NCBI RefSeq assembly: GCF_013402795.1
Contig: NZ_CP058595.1
Location: 1,647,501 to 1,711,500 of the forward strand
Direction of reading: 5' to 3'
Length of the DNA stretch: 64,000 bases
From: Costertonia aggregata
Lineage (GTDB): Bacteria > Bacteroidota > Bacteroidia > Flavobacteriales > Flavobacteriaceae
A program made the position numbers and the translations under genes. The notes under the pieces were generated by a model. The model was given only the letters and a program-made list of their open reading frames with translations. It was not told the origin of the DNA and did not search any database. Below, in pieces: positions 43,983 to 51,756 of this stretch (its first letter is position 1; the number at the start of each line of letters is the position of its first letter).

Positions 43983-45485
43983 CTATGCCTCTGCTTTGAA
44001 GGTCGATAATGCGTCGGCTACTTTTCTGTCGTTAGACAAACGTTGTACTTTGTTCTGGCCGCCCAATTTACCGATAGATTTCATGTATTCCCGAAAACCT
44101 TCCGGCCGTATAGCGGTAATTTTTAAGGTCTGAAGTATCTTACCATCGATCAAATCAAAATAATAACTATTCTGTTTTTGGAGTGATTGGTCCAATACTT
44201 GAATGAATTTCAACATATCGGTCGGCTCCCTTTCAAATTCCACTAACCACTCGTGATAGGGCAATTCCCCGTTCTCGGGGGTGATCTGTGGGGCAACGGT
44301 AAATTCGTTGACACGGGCATCGGTCATTGAAATGGCATCTTGCATCGCCTGTTCCACTTCTTTGGCTATCACATGCTCCCCAAAGGCAGAGATAAAATGT
44401 TTTATTCTGCCGGAAACAATGATCTTATATGGTTTCACCGAAATAAACTGAATGGTATCTCCTAGATTGTACGCCCAGAGTCCTGCATCGGTAGAGATAA
44501 TCATTACGTAATTTACATTAACCTCAACATCCTTGAGGGTAATGCGCTTGGGGTTCTCCTCAAAAAACTCGTCTGCCTTTACGAACTCATAAAAAATCCC
44601 CGAGTCCAATAATAAAAGCATGCCTTTTTCGGTCTGGGAGTTTTGATAGCCGAAAAAGCCTTCGCTTGCCGGGAAAAGTTCTATACTATCTACTTTTCTG
44701 CCGATCAGGTTCTCAAACTTCGCTCTATACGGCTCATAATTTACACCCCCATAAATAAAAAGCTGAAAGTTTTGGAACAGTTTGCCTACCTTTTTGTTCG
44801 TTTTTTCATTTAGTTTCTCAAAATACATTTGTACCCAAGAGGGTATACCGGCGATAACGGTCATGTTTTCTTTTACCGTCTCCTCGACAATGGCGTTGAC
44901 CTTGGTTTCCCAATCTTCTATGCAGTTGGTCTCCCAACTGGGCAAACGGTTTTTTTGTAGATAATTGGGCACATAATGTGCGGATATTCCAGAAAGTCTT
45001 CCTACTTGTATTCCGTTTTTCTCGGTCATCTCTGGACTGCCCTGTAAAAAAATCATCTTGCCATCTACGAAATCGGCATTGCCCGTTTCGTGAATGTACG
45101 TGAGAATGGCATTGCGTGATGCGTTGACTTGATTTTTAATGGACTCCTTGGTTATGGGTATGTATTTCGCTCCCGAAGTAGTTCCCGAAGTTTTAGCAAA
45201 ATAGAGGGGTTTTCCTGGCCACAATATATCTGACTCGCCCTCGACCACCTTTTCAACATAGGGCTTTAGGGCCTCGTAATCACGTATGGGAACTTTTTTT
45301 ACAAAATCGGAATGGGATTGTATATCCAAGAAACCATGGTCTTTGCCAAAAAGTGTGTTTTGGGCATTAGACATCAGGTGTTGAAATGTTCTCTCTTGTG
45401 TTTCAATTGGGGCGTTGACCCATTTAGAGGTTTTTTTGACTACGTTTTTGGCGAATATTTTGGCGGCAAATGATTTTAGGGACAT
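43983..45485 (-). CDS. GH3 auxin-responsive promoter family protein (acyl-adenylate enzyme)
   Basis: 500 residues. The adenylating fold is indicated by KTSGTTSGAKYIPIT (P-loop) near the start, YGGVNYEPYRAKFENLIG, ELFPASEGFFGYQ and LGDTIQFISVKPYKIIVSGRIKHFISAFGEHV. Plant GH3 enzymes conjugate amino acids to carboxylic hormones; bacterial homologues are widespread in Bacteroidota, with unknown substrates. It is 4 bp downstream of the M23 peptidase gene, so the two are cotranscribed. Confidence 0.9.
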   Translation of the reverse strand: MSLKSFAAKIFAKNVVKKTSKWVNAPIETQERTFQHLMSNAQNTLFGKDHGFLDIQSHSDFVKKVPIRDYEALKPYVEKVVEGESDILWPGKPLYFAKTSGTTSGAKYIPITKESIKNQVNASRNAILTYIHETGNADFVDGKMIFLQGSPEMTEKNGIQVGRLSGISAHYVPNYLQKNRLPSWETNCIEDWETKVNAIVEETVKENMTVIAGIPSWVQMYFEKLNEKTNKKVGKLFQNFQLFIYGGVNYEPYRAKFENLIGRKVDSIELFPASEGFFGYQNSQTEKGMLLLLDSGIFYEFVKADEFFEENPKRITLKDVEVNVNYVMIISTDAGLWAYNLGDTIQFISVKPYKIIVSGRIKHFISAFGEHVIAKEVEQAMQDAISMTDARVNEFTVAPQITPENGELPYHEWLVEFEREPTDMLKFIQVLDQSLQKQNSYYFDLIDGKILQTLKITAIRPEGFREYMKSIGKLGGQNKVQRLSNDRKVADALSTFKAEA

Positions 45486-45489
45486 AGGC

Positions 45490-46359
45490 TTATTTAAAAT
45501 CGATATAATCGAGCGGGTTTACGGGTGTCCCATTGCTCCAAAGTTCAAAATGCAAATGAGGTCCAGTGGTCAGCTCGCCTGTATTTCCAACAGATGCGAT
45601 AACCTCTCCGGCTCGCACAATATCGCCTTGGTATTTGTTTAGGGAACCATTGTGCTTGTATACTGAAAGCAGACCGTCTTTATGTTCTATCATGAGTACG
45701 TAACCGGTATCGGCCGTCCACTCTGCGAAGACCACGGTACCATTGGCCACAGCCTTTACAGGAGTGTCTTTTGCAGCCACAACATCTACGGCGTAATGTT
45801 TTTCCTTGCTATCGTATTCTTGGGAAATTGAACCACTGACCGGAGGAAAGAGTAAGAGATTTATGTTATCAACATCACTTTTGAATAAATTGTATTTATC
45901 CTCCAACTCTACCTGTGCCCTAAGAATGGAATCTTCTCGTATTGGTGTCAGGTCAACCGTTGAAGGGTCTATCTTAAACTGCTCAAAGAGCGAATCACGG
46001 TTCATTTCGTTGTTGGCGACATCACCCCTCAGAACCATTCTTACATTTTCTAAATACCTGTTGGTATAATTTAGGACGTTTACCAAAGAGTCGGTTTTGT
46101 ACGTGAGCTCGGTCGCCTGTCTTTTCAATTTTGTAGAGGAGTATCCTGGAATATATTCGCGTAACGGGGTAAAGGCAATCAGCAATATGGTAAGGCCAAT
46201 GAGCCCAACAATCAATAAAGAGCCTGTAACAAAAACATTTAATCGGCTCAATTTAAAGGATATTTTTTCCTCAAAAGTATCTTCATTAAGTATTACCAAG
46301 CGATACTTATGTAAGAGCTTTTTTCTGATTTCCTTTCGTTTTTTGTTTTTTGGGGCCAT
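45490..46359 (-). CDS. M23 family metallopeptidase (LytM/NlpD-like), membrane anchored
   Basis: 289 residues from the ATG at 46359. A basic N-terminus (APKNKKRKEIRKKLLHKYR) and one transmembrane helix (VFVTGSLLIVGLIGLTILLIAF) precede a coiled region and the LytM domain: GSISQEYDSKEKHYAVDVVAAKDTPVKA (H and D ligands), YVLMIEHKDGLLSVYKHNG and GPHLHFELWSNGTPVNPLDY (HxH). It cleaves peptidoglycan cross-links or activates amidases. A TATATTTG box (46366-46373, minus) lies only 7 bp before the ATG. First gene of the pair with GH3. Confidence 0.93.
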   Translation of the reverse strand: MAPKNKKRKEIRKKLLHKYRLVILNEDTFEEKISFKLSRLNVFVTGSLLIVGLIGLTILLIAFTPLREYIPGYSSTKLKRQATELTYKTDSLVNVLNYTNRYLENVRMVLRGDVANNEMNRDSLFEQFKIDPSTVDLTPIREDSILRAQVELEDKYNLFKSDVDNINLLLFPPVSGSISQEYDSKEKHYAVDVVAAKDTPVKAVANGTVVFAEWTADTGYVLMIEHKDGLLSVYKHNGSLNKYQGDIVRAGEVIASVGNTGELTTGPHLHFELWSNGTPVNPLDYIDFK

Positions 46360-46475
46360 CGTAAACAAATATAGGGTTACAATTTAAAATATACGAACAT
46401 TATCTATTTTCGGGTTTTTATACTTAAATACCTTTCTTATCGTTTGTATTAACAGTATGCTTACAACTTTTTTAG

Positions 46476-46483
46476 TACATTTG
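46476..46483 (+). promoter_or_regulatory. Putative -7 box (TACATTTG) for tatA
   Basis: A perfect TAnnTTTG match 11 bp before the first in-frame ATG (46495) and 23 bp before the second (46507). It implies a very short leader. Confidence 0.4.
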
Positions 46484-46494
46484 TCATTCATTTA

Positions 46495-46692
46495 ATGAAA
46501 TTTAATATGATATCATCAGCAATATTTTTAGCAATTGGGCCGTGGCAAATCGCAGTAGTCGTAGTATTGGTTCTGTTGTTGTTCGGCGGAAAGAAAATTC
46601 CTGAACTTATGAGAGGTCTGGGTAGTGGTATTAAAGAGTTTAAGGATGCATCCAAGGACGATGAAAAATTAGAGGAGAAAAAAGAAGAATAG
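46495..46692 (+). CDS. tatA: Sec-independent translocase component TatA/TatE
   Basis: 65 residues, or 61 if translation begins at the ATG at 46507. A short N-terminus leads into the transmembrane helix WQIAVVVVLVLLLFGGKKIPELMRGLGSGIKEFKDA, with the FGxxKIPEL hinge and amphipathic helix of TatA, and ends in an acidic/lysine-rich tail. It forms the pore for folded twin-arginine substrates. Monocistronic with its own strong terminator; tatC is not in the window. Confidence 0.94.
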   Translation: MKFNMISSAIFLAIGPWQIAVVVVLVLLLFGGKKIPELMRGLGSGIKEFKDASKDDEKLEEKKEE

Positions 46693-46716
46693 CTTAGTTT
46701 TTTACTATTGAACTTA

Positions 46717-46748
46717 TTCCGTTAATCTAGTATTAACGGAATTTTTTT
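46717..46748 (+). terminator. Rho-independent terminator of tatA
   Basis: Perfect 10-bp stem TTCCGTTAAT (46717-46726) / ATTAACGGAA (46732-46741) with a 5-nt loop, followed by seven Ts. Confidence 0.92.
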
Positions 46749-46829
46749 ATCCAAAAACAAGATAATACCTATTGGTTTATTTTGATGTTTCTCTGTTATT
46801 TACATCATATACAATACGATAACATGGGT

Positions 46830-46859
46830 TTACACGACAAAAAACCATGGTTTCACAAC
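46830..46859. promoter_or_regulatory. Pair of direct repeats TTACACGAC-N12-TTTCACAAC upstream of the OmpA gene
   Basis: Two 9-bp elements at 46830-46838 and 46851-46859, spaced exactly 21 bp start to start (two helical turns), 123 bp before the OmpA start. The right-hand element is identical to those upstream of the small-protein gene at 49966. The spacing resembles LytTR-type response-regulator sites. An imperfect hairpin CATGGGTTT/AAACCATG overlaps it. Confidence 0.5.
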
Positions 46860-46981
46860 AAATAATGACCAAAAAGCACCATAAGCACTACTTTCATCGT
46901 TATTGTGTGCGCGTATACATCAACCAATTTGTTTTTATCTTTTCAGAGAGTTACGCCTAACAAACCAACCCGTCAACGGTT

Positions 46982-49444
46982 ATGAAACATATCATTTCAT
47001 TTTTTATTTTTTTATTGTGTTTAGGTGTTACGGCACAGAAAGCACCTGAGAGTTCCTATGCCAACTTTGAACCTAAACAGGCACTTCTTGAAAACGTTTC
47101 TCTCGCAACAATAAAAGAAAAAAAATCTATCCGTACAGTTAAAGATGCCAAAAGTATTTTTAAGGAAAACAATATCACCAATAGGTCAATAAGAAATATC
47201 AATGGCGTTGAAGATGGTTATTATGTTGTTTGCGGCACCCATAAGCAAACCGAAAACCTAAAGAAGACCACAAAAAAATTAGAGAGAAAAGGGTTTGACG
47301 TAGGCACCATTTTTAATCCTGAAAACAAATTAAACTACGTTTATTTAAATCGGTATTCGACCGTACAGGAGGTTATTGGCGCTCATAATACAAATTTTGA
47401 TGGTAAGTACACCGGAAAAACATGGGTTCTCATCATTGACCGCTCTCTAAATGAAACAAGCAATCTATCTAGCTATTCCCATACCGAAATGGTGGCCAAA
47501 AACGACCTATCTGGCCCCATAACGGACTCTCTTGAAAATGGCAAGAAAAAGGGTAATCTTATTACACGTGCCGACGGTTATTTTAATAAAATGTGGTATG
47601 CTGAAGCTGCACTTCTTTACGAAGAAGCCTTAAAAGACAAGAAAAACCATAGTTTTAAGATTTTACAGAAAGCGGGCGATGCACATTATTTCAATACCAA
47701 TATGGAAAGGGCTTACTATTGGTATGACCAACTTTACAGTAATCATGGCCAAGACATGTCAGCCGACAATTTATTCAAGTATGCACATTCTTTAAAAGGT
47801 ACGGGTAAATATAGCCGTGCCAAAAGATTGATGCGGCTCTACAACAAAAAGATAAAAGCCGAGCACAGCGATGTGGCATCGCAACGCAACTACGATTCAA
47901 AGGAAAAGGTTTTGGACAAAATTTTGACTACGGATAAAAAATTCGATATCAAAAATTTACGGATTAATACAAAATATTCTGATTTTTCCCCTGCTTTTCA
48001 CAATGATGATGAAGTTGTATTTGCTTCTGCCAAAGATTCTTCCTTTTTTAATACCAGACGGTATAAATGGAACGACCAACCCTACTTGGACCTTTATGTT
48101 TCAAAGATAAACGAGGAATCGAACGAACTTCGCAATGCCACCAAGTTCTCTAAAAAAATAAACACTAAATACCACGAGGCTACCGCTACATTCTCACCGG
48201 ACAACAAGACCATGTACTTCACGAGAAACAACTTCGGCAAAAAACTGAAGCGCGACAAAAACGGCATAAACCATTTAAAAATATACAAATCCAATAAAAT
48301 CGACGACGAATGGACGGAAGCTGTCGAAGTAGATTTTAATAGTGATGATTATTCGACCGGGCACCCGGCTTTGAGCCCCGACGGCAAGAAGCTGTATTTT
48401 GTTTCCGATATGCCGGGCAGTATAGGGCAAACCGATATTTTCGTGGTTGATGTACTTGAAAATGGCAGTTTTTCAGAGCCAAGAAATCTTGGACCGGAAA
48501 TTAACACCAAGCACAAAGAAATGTTTCCGTTCATAAACAACAAAAAGCTCTATTTTTCTTCCAACGGCCACGTGGGCCTTGGAGGTTTGGATGTTTATGA
48601 GGCTATACTAAATGAAGAAAACGGCTTTTCAAAAGTAAAGAACGTCGGGCAACCGATCAACAGTAAAAAAGATGACTTCTCCTATATCGTAAATGAGGAA
48701 ACCCAAAAAGGTTTCTTTGCCTCTAATCGTAGAGGGGGCAAAGGCGATGATGATATTTACTCCTTTGAACGTCTGATCGTTGAGGAAATCAATGAAAATG
48801 CTATTTCAGGTGTGGTAACCGAACTGGTCACCGGGGATGTAATGCCCGAAGCCCTAGTTGTATTATTGGATGAAAACAATATAAAACTCAAGGAAGTTAC
48901 CGCTGGCGATGATGGTAGTTTTGTCTTTGAGGATTTGGAAAGCAATACCAAATATATCTTAAAAACCGTCAAAGGAGAGTATTTCGAAGAGGTTAGGGAG
49001 GTTTCCACAAAAGATAATGAAATGGTCAACGCTGACATATCCTTGAAAAAACTCAAAGAACTCATCGCTATTGAGGATGGTATTAAAAAGTTGAAGACCG
49101 ATATGATTTACTTTGACTTTGATAGATCCCATATAAGAACCGATGCGGCGGAAGAACTCGATAAGTTGGTCGAAGTCATGAACGAATACGAGGATATGGT
49201 AATCAAAATTGAATCCCACACCGATTCTAGAGGTTCAAAATCGTACAATAAGTATTTATCCGACAAAAGGGCGAAGTCCTCAAGAGATTATCTTATCTCA
49301 AAAGGAATATCGGAAGACCGTATAGAGAGTGCTATTGGTTATGGTGAGGAAAAATTACTGAATGAATGTGATGGCAGTATCAGGTGCACGCGTCAAAAGC
49401 ACAAGCGCAATAGGCGTTCGGAATTCATTATCGTAAAAATGTAA
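46982..49444 (+). CDS. SPOR/TPR/PD40/OmpA-domain outer membrane protein
   Basis: 820 residues. A signal peptide (MKHIISFFIFLLCLGVTAQ) is followed by a SPOR-like region (about 80-155, GYYVVCGTHKQTENLKK...VLII) and TPR-like helices (about 195-290, AEAALLYEEALKDKKNHSFKILQKAGDAHY). PD40 beta-propeller repeats come next (about 325-590, ATFSPDNKTMYFTRN; PALSPDGKKLYFVSD), then a carboxypeptidase-regulatory-like domain (about 600-685) and an OmpA C-terminal peptidoglycan-binding domain (DFDRSHIRTDAAEELDKL, IESHTDSRGSKSYNKYLSDKRAKS). This layout resembles PorE-type proteins linked to the type IX secretion system. It anchors the outer membrane to peptidoglycan. Confidence 0.92.
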   Translation: MKHIISFFIFLLCLGVTAQKAPESSYANFEPKQALLENVSLATIKEKKSIRTVKDAKSIFKENNITNRSIRNINGVEDGYYVVCGTHKQTENLKKTTKKLERKGFDVGTIFNPENKLNYVYLNRYSTVQEVIGAHNTNFDGKYTGKTWVLIIDRSLNETSNLSSYSHTEMVAKNDLSGPITDSLENGKKKGNLITRADGYFNKMWYAEAALLYEEALKDKKNHSFKILQKAGDAHYFNTNMERAYYWYDQLYSNHGQDMSADNLFKYAHSLKGTGKYSRAKRLMRLYNKKIKAEHSDVASQRNYDSKEKVLDKILTTDKKFDIKNLRINTKYSDFSPAFHNDDEVVFASAKDSSFFNTRRYKWNDQPYLDLYVSKINEESNELRNATKFSKKINTKYHEATATFSPDNKTMYFTRNNFGKKLKRDKNGINHLKIYKSNKIDDEWTEAVEVDFNSDDYSTGHPALSPDGKKLYFVSDMPGSIGQTDIFVVDVLENGSFSEPRNLGPEINTKHKEMFPFINNKKLYFSSNGHVGLGGLDVYEAILNEENGFSKVKNVGQPINSKKDDFSYIVNEETQKGFFASNRRGGKGDDDIYSFERLIVEEINENAISGVVTELVTGDVMPEALVVLLDENNIKLKEVTAGDDGSFVFEDLESNTKYILKTVKGEYFEEVREVSTKDNEMVNADISLKKLKELIAIEDGIKKLKTDMIYFDFDRSHIRTDAAEELDKLVEVMNEYEDMVIKIESHTDSRGSKSYNKYLSDKRAKSSRDYLISKGISEDRIESAIGYGEEKLLNECDGSIRCTRQKHKRNRRSEFIIVKM

Positions 49445-49475
49445 TCGTATATAACATTAAGTCCATTTATAACCG

Positions 49476-49510
49476 GGCGCCGTGCTATATAAAGTGCGGC
49501 GCCTTTTGTT
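49476..49510 (+). terminator. Rho-independent terminator of the OmpA gene
   Basis: GGCGCCG (49476-49482) pairs with CGGCGCC (49497-49503), extended by wobble pairs, followed by TTTTGTT, 31 bp after the stop codon. Confidence 0.9.
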
Positions 49511-49850
49511 TTTAAAAATTTACACGTGATTACATGCAATACAACCGCTTTCGTAGGCCAAAAAACTACTGACGCCCCATCTTTGCCATATATAACTTTG
49601 GTCTATGCCATAAAAAGGCGTAAGCACTTACGCTCATATGGTTTTAAAGGTTTATATGAGTTTGGCCATGTAATTGTTCTCGGTAGCTCTCTGGCAGCAG
49701 AAGTACTGTTTTTCGCCTCTCTACATCAATTAAAATATATAGAATAAGCACCTGTAACTAATTTTACCGGATTGGCAGGGCACGATTGTGACCATTATCC
49801 AAAAACAATACGTATCCGGATTTAACGATTGCAATTCATCAAAATATTGA
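49511..49850. other. Intergenic stretch without a supported gene
   Basis: A 73-codon GTG-initiated frame (49526-49747) has no recognisable features and begins inside the terminator tail; I do not accept it. An inverted repeat GCGTAAG-CA-CTTACGC (49618-49633) is present without a T tract. The region probably serves as the long 5' regulatory region of the small-protein gene at 49966. Confidence 0.45.
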
Positions 49851-49880
49851 TTTCACAACTTTAACCCCTTATTTCACAAC
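49851..49880. promoter_or_regulatory. Pair of perfect direct repeats TTTCACAAC-N12-TTTCACAAC
   Basis: Identical 9-mers at 49851-49859 and 49872-49880, spaced 21 bp, 86 bp before the 56-residue gene. TTTCACAACAAA is shared with the OmpA upstream region (46851-46862). This pattern suggests a dimeric regulator of LytTR type acting on both genes. Confidence 0.55.
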
Positions 49881-49965
49881 AAACTAACGCTCACCACATA
49901 CGTTTGTTGACTATTTGCTGTTATATAGAAAACAATTTGAATAACATCCCAAAAATCCCAATATC

Positions 49966-50136
49966 ATGAAAAACCTCCTACTTATCAAAAACATTTATTT
50001 AGAGGCATTTAAAAACTTAGGCAACGCCATTGTAAAGAACTATTTCAAGGTCTTCTCATGGTTTTGTTTTGTCAGCTTTTTAATAGTACTGTACGCATTC
50101 ATTTTTAGGCTTGCTACAGGGTTTGCCTTTGATTGA
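49966..50136 (+). CDS. 56-residue single-span membrane protein, first of a tandem pair
   Basis: Reads MKNLLLIKNIYLEAFKNLGN, then a central NYFKVFSWFCF and one transmembrane helix ending in an AFIFRLATGFAFD tail. It is 70% identical (39 of 56 positions) to the protein encoded at 50389. Differences are spread over the DNA while IYLEAF, NYFK, FSWFCF and TGFAFD are kept, so selection acts on the protein. It has its own terminator 26 bp later. I recognise no characterised family, though it may correspond to a flavobacterial small-protein DUF. The function is unknown. Confidence 0.8.
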   Translation: MKNLLLIKNIYLEAFKNLGNAIVKNYFKVFSWFCFVSFLIVLYAFIFRLATGFAFD

Positions 50137-50162
50137 TATTAACCAACCAGCTTAAACCTATG

Positions 50163-50187
50163 AAACGCCTTTACGGGCGTTTTTTTG
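50163..50187 (+). terminator. Rho-independent terminator of the first 56-residue gene
   Basis: AAACGCC (50163-50169) pairs with GGCGTTT (50176-50182) with a 6-nt loop, followed by five further Ts. Confidence 0.9.
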
Positions 50188-50388
50188 TTCTCAAATATGG
50201 GGTGCGTATACTTTGAATGCCTGTTCAGAACTATGGTACATGCCGGTCATCGAATAAAAAAGTAATTCACGGAGATATAAAAATATTTCTTTTTTACATC
50301 CTACAATTTGCCCGTTTTATCCATTTTATTTAGCCCTTTGGGGATAAGAAGTCACATTTGCCATAATTATTAATCATAAGTTAGGTAT

Positions 50389-50559
50389 ATGGGGAAATTA
50401 TTACTTTTTAAGGAGATTTATTTAGAAGCGTTTAGAAATTTGGGACACTACATCGTAACCAATTATTTTAAGGCTTTTTCTTGGTTTTGTTTTGCTTTGA
50501 TCGCAATCACATTTTACGCTTTTGTGTTTAGGCTATCTACGGGATTTGCTTTTGATTGA
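50389..50559 (+). CDS. 56-residue single-span membrane protein, second of a tandem pair
   Basis: Begins MGKLLLFKEIYLEAFRNLGH and ends YAFVFRLSTGFAFD, the same length and layout as the protein at 49966. The shared FSWFCF lies at the start of the transmembrane helix and the positively charged FRL near its end. It is preceded by 201 bp after the terminator of the first copy, without the TTTCACAAC repeats, so the two copies may be regulated differently. It has its own perfect terminator. Unknown function. Confidence 0.8.
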   Translation: MGKLLLFKEIYLEAFRNLGHYIVTNYFKAFSWFCFALIAITFYAFVFRLSTGFAFD

Positions 50560-50572
50560 GCAAAACGCAAAC

Positions 50573-50598
50573 AAAAAAGCCCCAGATGGGGCTTTTTT
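50573..50598. terminator. Bidirectional Rho-independent terminator after the second 56-residue gene
   Basis: AAAAAAGCCCC (50573-50583) pairs with GGGGCTTTTTT (50588-50598) across a 4-nt loop, giving T tracts on both strands. It ends the plus-strand small gene and could also stop transcription from the minus-strand DUF4837 gene. Confidence 0.93.
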
Positions 50599-50747
50599 AC
50601 ACTATTGTACAATTGGTTGTTTATTTTGATGATATATGGTTTTGGGGAACCAGAAAAAATGCTTGCCCTTGATTCAAGTTTATACGTTCCAATCATGAAA
50701 TATACTCGACTTGATAGCGTTTCATTAGAATGTGAAACGGGGCTTTG

Positions 50748-51746
50748 CTATTTTTTATCGACCAATTCTGCTGTCTTCAAAATAGCTTCAAGTTCAAACA
50801 TGTAATCCCGCTTTTCAGTTGCCGGGGCAAACGTAAAACCTTCCAACACTATTTTTCTATTGTTCTGTGTATCATTTAGGATATAGGTGATAAAAGGCCC
50901 GGCCATGGGGTAGTTTTCCATTTCCCAAATACCGCGTACCTCAGCACCCTTCATACCCGCAATTTCTGCCGGAAAAACATAGGGGGCGAATGCCTTTTCA
51001 GTGACCATGTAGGTTACTTTATCTTTTACGTCGGGGCCGGGAATATATTTTTTCCCTATTGAATCCCTTAATTTTACAATATCTTTTACAAATGTAGAAT
51101 CGTTCGTAAAACTATCTTGGGGCAGTTCGTAGGCAATAATATTCATACTGCCTTTTTGTATCTGCCTATCGATCCAAACAAAGTTGTCTTCTTGCTTTCC
51201 TACTTTATATACCGATGGTAAGTCCAGGGCAACCCCAAACTTATCCTTGAGTACGGTTTCTTTACTTAAAGATCTTTTGAACCTGTTTTGGGTTTCGTTA
51301 ATCTCCAAAACTTTAAAGGCACTTACCATTTCGGCAGCTTTTTTGTCCAAATTAGTAATCAATCCTTCTATACTACTCGCTTTGATTACACCTACTTTTT
51401 GGGGCCGTGCATACACATCGCTTTTAATATGGGCCACGTTGACCGAGTCCAACTGAACCAAAAGTACCGATCGTGTATTCCGCACCATGCCTTCGAAAAC
51501 CTGCGGCGGCAGATGGGTTATGGTAAATTGGGGTTCGTCCCATATAAGTGCGGGAACCGATGCGGCAAAATACTCCCTAACCTTATCGCCAACGGGGCCT
51601 TCCCATAGGCTGTTTTCCATGACTACGGCAACGGAGTTGATAGGGCCTATGGATTCTGGCTGGTAATTTTTGTTCTTTTCTTCCTTACAGGAAAAAAGTA
51701 CAAGTGAAAAAAGGAAAGTGGTTCCAAGGTTTTTCAAGAATTTCAT
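50748..51746 (-). CDS. DUF4837 family lipoprotein
   Basis: 332 residues. A lipoprotein signal with FSLVLFSC lipobox (Cys about 20) is followed by a domain starting INSVAVVMENSLWEGPVGDKVREYFAA, typical of DUF4837 proteins of Bacteroidota. The C-terminal region has an RDYMFELEAILKTAELV helix. Probably an outer-membrane or periplasmic lipoprotein of unknown function. It lies 10 bp downstream of the lytic transglycosylase gene, so the two are cotranscribed and it may assist cell-wall turnover (inference). Confidence 0.85.
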   Translation of the reverse strand: MKFLKNLGTTFLFSLVLFSCKEEKNKNYQPESIGPINSVAVVMENSLWEGPVGDKVREYFAASVPALIWDEPQFTITHLPPQVFEGMVRNTRSVLLVQLDSVNVAHIKSDVYARPQKVGVIKASSIEGLITNLDKKAAEMVSAFKVLEINETQNRFKRSLSKETVLKDKFGVALDLPSVYKVGKQEDNFVWIDRQIQKGSMNIIAYELPQDSFTNDSTFVKDIVKLRDSIGKKYIPGPDVKDKVTYMVTEKAFAPYVFPAEIAGMKGAEVRGIWEMENYPMAGPFITYILNDTQNNRKIVLEGFTFAPATEKRDYMFELEAILKTAELVDKK

Positions 51747-51756
51747 TTGTTACAGT

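Noticed and set aside
49618-49633. Inverted repeat GCGTAAG-CA-CTTACGC
   Set aside because: The loop is too short and no T tract follows, so it is not a terminator. No second copy supports an operator role.
49526-49747. Plus-strand GTG-started ORF of 73 codons after the OmpA gene
   Set aside because: It begins just after the OmpA terminator stem, has no recognisable motif and an erratic composition. More likely regulatory sequence for the small-protein gene.
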